Part shown: piece by piece, positions 1 through 5,211 of the stretch
How the letters are laid out: each line of letters starts with the position of its first letter
Numbering within the stretch: position 1 is the stretch's first letter
NCBI GenBank assembly: GCA_945877725.1
Contig: CAMDXR010000184.1
Span: forward strand, 1 to 6,505
DNA from: Limnohabitans sp. Rim8
GTDB taxonomy: Bacteria > Pseudomonadota > Gammaproteobacteria > Burkholderiales > Burkholderiaceae_C
DNA: 6,505 nt
Direction of reading: 5' to 3'
Notes under the pieces: model-generated
Seen by the model: the letters and a program-made list of their open reading frames with translations, nothing else
Told to the model about the DNA's origin: nothing
Database searches by the model: none
Translations under genes and position numbers: made by a program

Positions 1-1
1 C

Positions 2-706
2 TTGCTGTTTTCGGCCACGTTTGCCCCAGAAGTCGAAGCCCTGGCGTCTAAGTTATTGCGCGATCCGGTGCGCATCACGGTGGAAGCTTTTGAAGGCCAC
101 AAACCCGACATTACCCAGCGCGCCATTGCGGTGGACGAGAAAAGTCGCACCGCCTTGCTGCGCCACCTGATCACCCAAAACGGCTGGAAACGTGTGCTGG
201 TGTTTGTGGCCACCCGCTACGCCTGCGAGCATGTGGCGGGCAAGCTCTACAAAGCGGGCGTTTTTGCCACACCTTTCCATGGCGAGATGAGCCAAGGCGC
301 CCGGCAAGAAGTGCTGCATGAATTCAAAGAAGGCCGCTGGGATGTGGTGGTCACCACCGATCTGGCCTCACGCGGCATCGACATTGCCCTGTTGCCCGTG
401 GTGGTCAACTACGACCTGCCACGCTCGGCCACCGACTACACCCACCGCATCGGCCGCACGGGCCGGGCCGGAGCGCATGGCGATGCCGTGAGCTTTGTGA
501 CCGCCGCCGCGTTGGCGCACTGGCAACTGATTCAAAAACGCGAAAGCCTCGAGTTACCGCTGGAGCAGATCCCGGGTTTTGAACAAACCGAGACCCCGCC
601 ACCACCGTCCCCTGGCAACGGGGGCATCAAGGGGACACGGCTGAGTAAAAAAGACAAGCTGCGGGCGGCCAAGGCGCTAGGGCTTGATTTGCAGGACCTG
701 GATTAA
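2..706 (+). CDS. RhlE-like DEAD-box ATP-dependent RNA helicase, C-terminal part (5' end off window)
   Basis: This is the C-terminal half of a superfamily-2 DEAD-box RNA helicase, a cytoplasmic enzyme that unwinds short RNA duplexes in ribosome assembly or RNA decay. The visible 234 residues begin just before motif III (SAT, residues 4-6). They continue with motif IV (VFVATR, 67-72), the HGEMSQ segment (93-98), motif V (TDLASRGID, 119-127) and the arginine-finger motif VI (HRIGRTGRAG, 148-157). The Walker A and DEAD motifs must lie upstream of the window. The first codon seen is an internal TTG (Leu), not a start, so the gene is cut by the window edge and not truncated. The order and wording of the motifs and the following IPGFE segment resemble E. 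coli RhlE. The tail is short: a Pro-rich stretch (199-204), then a basic KGTRLSKKDKLRAAKALG segment, without the long Arg/Gly tail of some homologues. It converges on dctM and the two stop codons overlap. The helicase call is firm; the RhlE subgroup is likely but not proven. Confidence 0.93.
   Translation: MLFSATFAPEVEALASKLLRDPVRITVEAFEGHKPDITQRAIAVDEKSRTALLRHLITQNGWKRVLVFVATRYACEHVAGKLYKAGVFATPFHGEMSQGARQEVLHEFKEGRWDVVVTTDLASRGIDIALLPVVVNYDLPRSATDYTHRIGRTGRAGAHGDAVSFVTAAALAHWQLIQKRESLELPLEQIPGFEQTETPPPPSPGNGGIKGTRLSKKDKLRAAKALGLDLQDLD
645..686 (-). terminator. Weak candidate terminator for the TRAP operon inside the helicase gene
   Basis: Reading on the minus strand past the dctM stop, CAAGC (682-686) can pair with GCTTG (655-659), followed by TC and a run of six T (647-652). 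The stem is only five base pairs with a 22-base loop, whose internal pairing (GCG with CGC) is poor. The T-run placed right after the stem is the attraction. It lies within the helicase coding sequence, where the A-run encodes Lys-Lys, so chance is a serious alternative. Confidence 0.18.
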
Positions 707-2022
707 GCCATCCACCCCGGCAACCAAGTGGCGATGCCGGGCACCATGAACACGGCGGTCAACAGCAGCAAACTCATCACCACATAAGGTGTTACGGCCA
801 AAAAAATCTGGCCCATGGTGACAGAAGGCGGGGCCACACCGCGCATGGTCATGAGCAGCAAGCCATGTGGGGGCAGCAGCAGGCCCAGTTGCATGCAGAT
901 CAAGAACAGCACGCCAAACCACACCGGATCAATGCCCAGCGTGTTCACGATGGGCATGAAGATCGGCAGCGTGATCATCATCATGCTGACCTGATCCACA
1001 AAGATGCCCAAGAAAATCAGCAGCAGCATCATGCCCACCAGAATCTGGTTGGCCGACAGGCCATGGCTGGTAATGAACTGAACCAAACCCGAGCTTGCGC
1101 CTGAGAAAGACAAAATCTGAGCGAAGGTGGTGGCCCCCAAAATGATGAACAAAATCATGCCCGAGATGCCCGCCGTCCCTTTAAGGGCTTTGACCACTGC
1201 TTCCCATTTCAGGGCACGGTAAAGCGCTGCCAAAAGCATGGTGGCAAAGGCCCCAAGCGCAGCGCACTCGGTGGGGGTGGCCCAGCCTGCCGCCAGTGCG
1301 CCCACCACCACGCCAAAAATCGACAAGGTGGGCAAGACATAAGCAAACAACAAATGCCAGCGGGCCCAGCCGTGGTGTTGCACGGCATCGGTCTCGGTTG
1401 GGGCCAGATGCGGGCTGATGCGCACCCGCACGATGATCCAAGCCACAAACGCCACCGACAGCAAAATGCCGGGCATGATGCCGCCCAGCAGCAATTTAGA
1501 GATAGAGATACCCGACAACGAACCCAGCAAAACTGTCAGGGCCGAAGGCGGAATCAGCATGTCCACGGCCCCGATGGCCATGATCGGTCCCGTGGCAATG
1601 GTGGGGTGGTACCCGCGCGCCAGCATCACGGGCAGCATGAGCGAGCCCAGCATGGCCGTGGTGGCAATGGTCGAGCCCGAAATGGCTGAAAACACCGTAC
1701 CTGCCACCACCGCGACCACGGCCAAACGGCCCGGGACGCGGACGATCAAGCGCTCCACCCCCTCAATCACCTTCAGGGCCAGGCCAGTGTGAAACAAAAT
1801 TTCGCCCATCAAAACAAACAGCGGTATCGGCGTCAGCGCAAACGCCGTGACCGAACTCACACTGTTGCGCACCAACTGCACCAAACCGGGCTCGCCGCCC
1901 ATATACAGCACAGCCCCAATGATGTTGACGCCCAGAAAGGTCAGGGCGACCGGCATGCCCATGAACAACAGAAGGGTAGAGCCGCCCAACATCAACCAGG
2001 CTGCGATTTGCCAACTGCTCAT
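703..2022 (-). CDS. dctM: TRAP transporter large permease subunit DctM
   Basis: This is the large inner-membrane subunit of a tripartite ATP-independent periplasmic (TRAP) transporter. The family uses the sodium gradient to move carboxylates delivered by the periplasmic binding protein. The 439 residues match the usual family length and are hydrophobic almost throughout, with about 11-12 membrane segments or re-entrant hairpins. Visible family motifs are PIPLFVLMGE (65-74), GSTIATTAMLGS (116-127), IPPS (157-160), ATPTECAA (248-255) and a late PPHG (384-387) followed by RGVAPP. That late motif is commonly a PPVG or PPFG type, so the His is a mild variant. The RGVAPP context recalls, from memory only, the permease branch that includes chloroaromatic (FcbT-type) TRAP systems. 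The ATG at 2020-2022 is preceded by GGAG seven bases upstream. The gene follows dctQ after 46 bp and is the last of the operon. Its TAA stop overlaps the helicase stop on the other strand. The substrate cannot be read from this subunit. Confidence 0.95.
   Translation of the reverse strand: MSSWQIAAWLMLGGSTLLLFMGMPVALTFLGVNIIGAVLYMGGEPGLVQLVRNSVSSVTAFALTPIPLFVLMGEILFHTGLALKVIEGVERLIVRVPGRLAVVAVVAGTVFSAISGSTIATTAMLGSLMLPVMLARGYHPTIATGPIMAIGAVDMLIPPSALTVLLGSLSGISISKLLLGGIMPGILLSVAFVAWIIVRVRISPHLAPTETDAVQHHGWARWHLLFAYVLPTLSIFGVVVGALAAGWATPTECAALGAFATMLLAALYRALKWEAVVKALKGTAGISGMILFIILGATTFAQILSFSGASSGLVQFITSHGLSANQILVGMMLLLIFLGIFVDQVSMMMITLPIFMPIVNTLGIDPVWFGVLFLICMQLGLLLPPHGLLLMTMRGVAPPSVTMGQIFLAVTPYVVMSLLLLTAVFMVPGIATWLPGWMA
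716..741. repeat. 7-bp inverted repeat just past the helicase stop
   Basis: CCCGGCA (716-722) and TGCCGGG (735-741) are perfect complements around a 12-base loop, beginning ten bases after the helicase stop. They lie inside the last codons of dctM, where the two arms encode Pro-Gly twice. No T-run follows on either strand, so this is not a canonical intrinsic terminator. It could slow polymerase or protect the helicase mRNA 3' end, or it may simply reflect the repeated Pro-Gly codons. Confidence 0.3.
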
Positions 2023-2029
2023 GTGCAGA

Positions 2030-2040
2030 CTCCAGAGGAG
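2030..2040 (-). promoter_or_regulatory. dctM Shine-Dalgarno within a small inverted repeat
   Basis: On the minus strand this reads CTCCTCTGGAG. The GGAG (2030-2033) sits seven bases before the dctM ATG and is a good ribosome binding site, which supports the start at 2022. The upstream CTCC (2037-2040) is its exact complement across a three-base loop, so the site could pair with itself. Four base pairs is weak, and any effect on translation is inference. Confidence 0.6.
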
Positions 2041-2068
2041 GACAAGGGCGACAACAAACTGAACAAAC

Positions 2069-2599
2069 TCATGCGGCGCTCACGGCATCTTGGCGCGGTC
2101 CGCGCTCGGCGTGGTACAGGCGGTGCATGCGAAACACCATCTCGATGGACAGCAGCACAAACACCATCGGCAAAGGCGCAAGAGACCACCATTCAGGGGT
2201 GACCAGGGTCTTGATGCTGAGCGAGCCTGCGGCGTAACTGGCCCAAGTCGCTTGTGCGCCATACCAAGCCAGCACCAAGCAGCACAGCAAGCCCAGCACA
2301 TCGGCTACCCATTCCAGAGCCCAGGCTGTTCGAGGCGGAATGGCCTGCAAAAAAATGTCCACCCGGATGTGCTGACCCTGGCGCAACAGCCAGGGTGCCA
2401 CGCACATGGTGATCAGGTACAGCATCAGTTCAGACACTTCGTTGCTCCAGGACAGCCCTTGCGGGCCACCCGGAATAGCGAAGTTGCGCAGCGCCACATC
2501 GGCCACGATGATGAGCATCATGGCCAGCAGCAGCAGGCAGCCCAAAAAAGCCAGCGCGGCAATGCCCCGACCAAACCGCGCAGACAGGGCTTCCATCAT
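2069..2599 (-). CDS. dctQ: TRAP transporter small permease subunit DctQ
   Basis: This is the small membrane subunit of the TRAP transporter, which pairs with DctM in the inner membrane. The 176-residue length is typical. Four hydrophobic segments lie near residues 13-35, 55-73, 93-118 and 138-157. Family-like features are a Trp followed by acidic residues before the second segment (WSNEVSELM, 51-59), RQGQHIRVDIF (73-83), and TPEWWSLAPLPM (134-145) entering the last segment. The ATG at 2597-2599 overlaps the dctP TGA as ATGA. A second in-frame ATG follows at once (2594-2596), overlapping the dctP stop by one base, so either could serve as the start. No good Shine-Dalgarno precedes them; the nearest purine run (AAGG) is about 13 bases away. 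Translation therefore probably depends on ribosomes finishing dctP. dctM follows after 46 bp. The charged, Arg-rich C-terminal tail is expected to be cytoplasmic. Confidence 0.93.
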   Translation of the reverse strand: MMEALSARFGRGIAALAFLGCLLLLAMMLIIVADVALRNFAIPGGPQGLSWSNEVSELMLYLITMCVAPWLLRQGQHIRVDIFLQAIPPRTAWALEWVADVLGLLCCLVLAWYGAQATWASYAAGSLSIKTLVTPEWWSLAPLPMVFVLLSIEMVFRMHRLYHAERGPRQDAVSAA

Positions 2600-3564
2600 T
2601 TGGAGAACAGCGCCTTGAACCGTGCAGCCACTTCAGGGCTTTGCTTGGCCGCACCCGCCCAGCCGACGTCGTAGGCTTTGTCGCGGAAGGCTTTGCTGGT
2701 GGCGGCATCAAAAGTGATGGTCTGAATGCCCGCTTTTTCTTGGCGCGCAATTTCTTCGGTGGCGTAGCGACCCCAGAAGGTGTTCTCGGCCTCCAGCGCC
2801 AGCAGTTGCTTTTGCAGGTAGTTGCGCTGCGTATCCGTGAGCTTTTTGTAGGCAGGCAAGTTCATGATCAGTGAAACCTCGGCATCGTAGAAGCCGGGGT
2901 CGATGCGGAACTTGGTTTTTTCGTGCCAGTTGAGGTCAAAAATGCCGCCAATCGGCCAGCCATAACCGTCCACCACACCGCGCTCCAGAGCGGTGTAGAC
3001 CTCGCCCGGAGGCGTGGTGATCACGCTGGCGTTGAGGGACTGAAAAAAGTCACGGTAAACAGGGGTGATGCGGATTTTTTGTCCCGTCAGATCAGGCTTG
3101 TCGACCTTCTTGTTGGTGTAAATGTGAAAAGGCTGGTTTTCCACCATGCGGCCCAGGTACTGCATGTTGCCTTTTTCGTTCCAGACTTTGTTGATCGCAT
3201 CGAACGCACCGTTTTTGCGTTGCTCGGCCACCGGAATCTGCGTCAGCTTCAAGAAGTCGGCCTCGGGCATCACGTTGGTATAAAACGCGCCCGTGTTCAG
3301 GGCCATGTCGACCACGCCAGTCTTGACCGCATTGCCCAACTCAAAAGAAGGGATCGCGCGTGGACCGCCAATGAAGTTGATCTGCAACACCCCCTTGCCT
3401 TCGGCGTTGACCTTGTTGATCCAGGGTTGCAGTCGCTGTACGTAAATGCCGTTTTCGGCAAAGCCACTGATCAAGCGCAAAGTGACCTCTTGGGCCAGCG
3501 TGGCCGAAGTTGCGCCAAGCGCCAAAACCAGTGCCGTGGCCTGGGTGAGTAAACGTCGTTTCAT
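2596..3564 (-). CDS. dctP: TRAP transporter periplasmic solute-binding protein DctP
   Basis: This is the periplasmic receptor that binds the substrate and hands it to DctQM. The 322 residues match the family. Residues 1-24 form a Sec signal peptide: KRR at 2-4, a hydrophobic core at about 9-19, and likely cleavage after TLA at 24. The family's carboxylate-binding Arg is expected at R165, in KIRITP (163-168), before the SLNAS and TPPGEVYTALERGVVDG (184-200) segments. Aromatic residues follow that region (YGWP 201-204, FDLNWHE 209-215, FYD 225-227), which would suit a bulky or aromatic ligand, but the ligand cannot be proved from sequence. The start is well fixed: AAAAGGAGA lies about eight bases upstream and the signal peptide begins at once. 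The gene follows iorB after 72 bp and overlaps dctQ by four bases. TRAP receptors bind many acids, and structural surveys have reported (from memory) some that bind indolepyruvate or indole-acetate. With iorAB directly upstream, an arylpyruvate or related aryl carboxylate is the favoured but unproven substrate. Confidence 0.93.
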   Translation of the reverse strand: MKRRLLTQATALVLALGATSATLAQEVTLRLISGFAENGIYVQRLQPWINKVNAEGKGVLQINFIGGPRAIPSFELGNAVKTGVVDMALNTGAFYTNVMPEADFLKLTQIPVAEQRKNGAFDAINKVWNEKGNMQYLGRMVENQPFHIYTNKKVDKPDLTGQKIRITPVYRDFFQSLNASVITTPPGEVYTALERGVVDGYGWPIGGIFDLNWHEKTKFRIDPGFYDAEVSLIMNLPAYKKLTDTQRNYLQKQLLALEAENTFWGRYATEEIARQEKAGIQTITFDAATSKAFRDKAYDVGWAGAAKQSPEVAARFKALFSK

Positions 3565-3626
3565 GGGCTAGTCTCCTTTTGTGGTTGGGGGTCGATGGGG
3601 AACTTGAATGGCGTCGTGCGCATCAT
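3561..3626 (-). CDS. Possible 21-codon leader ORF between iorB and dctP
   Basis: A short ORF opens ten bases after the iorB stop with two consecutive ATG codons (3624-3626 and 3621-3623). It runs 21 codons and ends at a TGA that overlaps the dctP ATG as ATGA. The predicted peptide starts MMRTTPFK and ends QKETSP; it is polar, with four Pro in the middle and one at the end. It resembles no family I know. There is no clear Shine-Dalgarno before the ATG pair, so it could be reached only by ribosomes reinitiating after iorB. The dctP ribosome binding site lies inside it. It may be chance in a 72-bp gap. The reason to record it is that the same ATGA junction is used at the other two tight junctions of this operon. 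Confidence 0.2.
   Translation of the reverse strand: MMRTTPFKFPIDPQPQKETSP
3573..3580 (-). promoter_or_regulatory. dctP ribosome binding site
   Basis: On the minus strand this reads AAAAGGAG and continues into AC. The AGGAG core ends eight bases before the dctP ATG. It is the strongest Shine-Dalgarno in the window. It shows that dctP can be initiated on its own and need not depend on coupling to upstream translation. Confidence 0.8.
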
Positions 3627-3636
3627 TAGGCGAATT

Positions 3637-5211
3637 TCAAGCGGGAACCAGCTGCTGCACAGCTTGTTCGAGTGCTTGGCTGGTGTCGTCTGCCAAAGCG
3701 GCTTTGCGCAAGGCGCTCAACCGGTTGGCCGCATCGGGCAACTGTTGCAGTCGCGGCAAAGCGGCCATCAGTTTTTCAAAATGCCGCCAGCCTCGGGCAT
3801 GGGTGTCGCCATAGCCTTTGACCAGTTGCTGGGCACGCAGCACCTCCAGGGCCAAATCGGCGTGCTGTGGCAACAAGGCCATGGTTTGCGTCCACCAAGC
3901 CGTGATGCGCTGTTGCTCGGTTGCGTAGCGCAAAGACACGGGCCGAATGCGCCGCAAGGAGGCCACAAAATACAACAACAAAAAGCCTCGTAAAGAACTG
4001 GTTTGCACCACCCGCCCATTTTTCGTGAAGCGGCCCACGATGGCGCGTGCGGTTGCAGACCCCAGCAACCACCGCCCCAGACCCGCAGGCAGCGTGTCAG
4101 CTATTTCTTCTAGGCGCGGTTTCATGAATTCGTGAATGTCGATCAACTGGCTGGAGGTCAAGCTCACCTCTTGGCTGACGCGCTCAAAACGGCTGCGGCG
4201 TGTTTTCAGGTCGGCCACACGCACCGTGTCTTCGTAAGACATCCACAACGCCAAGTGCCTGCCGCCCTCGCGCAAAATTTCATCGGCCAAGGCGGGGGCC
4301 ACCGCCGCCGACTTCAGTGCTTGCGCCATGTTTTGCAAGCGTTGGGCGTACAGCGTGGCGTAACCCACATCTTGGTAGTCGGCCAGACGCGTCAAACCCG
4401 AAGCAATGATGTCGTGTGTTGAAGGCGCAAACACTGCTTCGATACTTTGCGCCAGAGCCCGCAGCTTGGGGCCCACGGCTTGGTGCAGAGGCGTGGTGGC
4501 TGGGTCGGATGGCGCTGCATTATGGGCACTGGGATGCGAACTGGAATGGGCGCTTGAACTGGGCTGCAACATTTGCAGGGCAGCATCAAACCCGGCCGCA
4601 AAAGCCTTCAGGCTGGTTTTGACACCCACGCCGCTGCGCTCAATGGTGGCCTCAAATTGCGCCCGGTTGAATGGCAGCCTGCCGCTGGCCGCCAAAGCGC
4701 CATACAAAGCCGGTGCGATCAGGCTGCCCGCCTGCTCGGCCAGCTTAGAAAAATCGGCGCTGATGAACTGCTGCGCTGCCGCCCGCGCACCCGCCAGCAA
4801 CTTGGCCTCGTCCACCCGCCCGTCGCCCATGGCGGTGCGCTCGGTCATGGAATAAACCCGGTGCGAAGAGGCAATGAAGGTGGTTTTGTGGGCATCGACC
4901 AAGCCGCGTTGCAGGGCGCGGCCCGCCTCCATCAGCTCTGAAGCCAGCACGATGTCGACTTCGCCGGGGAAGGGGCTGAGCGCCATCACCGGCATTTGCC
5001 CTGTGGGTGTGGCCGCCTTGGGGTACATCTCTATGTAGTAAACCGTGGCCCCGGTGCGTTGCGCCACGCCCGGCACCGAGGTGGTCTGCGCCCAATGGCC
5101 GTTGTGCTCGGCCAGGTCCACCAACCAATCGGCCAGCACACCGCCGCCTTCACCGCCCATGGCCAAAATCGCCAGGCTGATGAGGCCTTGGGATGGTTTT
5201 GCGTCGCTCAT
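3637..5211 (-). CDS. iorB: Indolepyruvate oxidoreductase subunit beta family protein with C-terminal extension
   Basis: This is the small catalytic partner of IorA, corresponding to the gamma domain of 2-oxoacid:ferredoxin oxidoreductases. These enzymes convert arylpyruvate plus CoA to aryl-acetyl-CoA, CO2 and reduced acceptor in the cytoplasm. Residues 10-210 carry the family pattern: a Gly-rich loop AMGGEGGGVLADWL (17-30), TTSVPGVAQRTGATVYYIEM (43-62), and DIVLASELMEAGRAL (86-100). At 524 residues it is more than twice the roughly 200 of archaeal IorB. Residues 216-243 are a Ser/His/Ala/Pro-rich linker. From about 245 to the end is a largely helical region that I take to be the DUF6537-type extension also seen at the C terminus of single-chain bacterial enzymes. 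No Cys-rich cluster motif is visible. The ATG overlaps the iorA TGA (ATGA), and GGAGGG lies nine bases upstream, supporting this start. 2-oxoacid specificity for indolepyruvate rather than phenylpyruvate or another aryl acid is assumed from the family name. Confidence 0.88.
   Translation of the reverse strand: MSDAKPSQGLISLAILAMGGEGGGVLADWLVDLAEHNGHWAQTTSVPGVAQRTGATVYYIEMYPKAATPTGQMPVMALSPFPGEVDIVLASELMEAGRALQRGLVDAHKTTFIASSHRVYSMTERTAMGDGRVDEAKLLAGARAAAQQFISADFSKLAEQAGSLIAPALYGALAASGRLPFNRAQFEATIERSGVGVKTSLKAFAAGFDAALQMLQPSSSAHSSSHPSAHNAAPSDPATTPLHQAVGPKLRALAQSIEAVFAPSTHDIIASGLTRLADYQDVGYATLYAQRLQNMAQALKSAAVAPALADEILREGGRHLALWMSYEDTVRVADLKTRRSRFERVSQEVSLTSSQLIDIHEFMKPRLEEIADTLPAGLGRWLLGSATARAIVGRFTKNGRVVQTSSLRGFLLLYFVASLRRIRPVSLRYATEQQRITAWWTQTMALLPQHADLALEVLRAQQLVKGYGDTHARGWRHFEKLMAALPRLQQLPDAANRLSALRKAALADDTSQALEQAVQQLVPA

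Noticed and set aside
2..4. TTG as the start of a short helicase protein
   Set aside because: The sequence begins immediately before motif III of a DEAD-box helicase, so the start must lie upstream of the window. TTG here encodes the Leu before LFSAT.
607..636. GTCCCC/GGGGAC inverted repeat in the helicase tail as a terminator
   Set aside because: The 6-bp stem has an 18-base loop and no T-run on the exit side of either strand. It falls in low-complexity Pro/Gly codons of the helicase.
2049..2070. Tandem ACAAACTGA-like repeat in the dctQ-dctM gap as an operator
   Set aside because: It is only about two imperfect units of nine bases, has no dyad symmetry and matches no binding site I know.
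1354..2202. Plus-strand ORFs opposite dctM and dctQ (up to 137 codons)
   Set aside because: They are rich in His, Gln and Arg, the usual result of reading GC-rich membrane-protein genes backwards. They show no domain or ribosome binding site, and the opposite strand carries unmistakable TRAP genes.
2923..3552. 209-codon plus-strand ORF opposite dctP
   Set aside because: It lies entirely within the coding span of a well-supported binding protein with signal peptide and ribosome binding site. Its product resembles no family and looks like an antisense shadow.
3565..3700. Internal sigma-70 promoter before dctP
   Set aside because: TTGAAA and TTGGCA resemble -35 boxes on the minus strand, but neither has a plausible -10 element 16-18 bases downstream.
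3595..3993. 132-codon plus-strand ORF opposite the iorB 3' end
   Set aside because: It starts in the iorB-dctP gap but has no recognisable domain, and it overlaps the IorB extension, whose frame is continuous from a clear start. Treated as a shadow.
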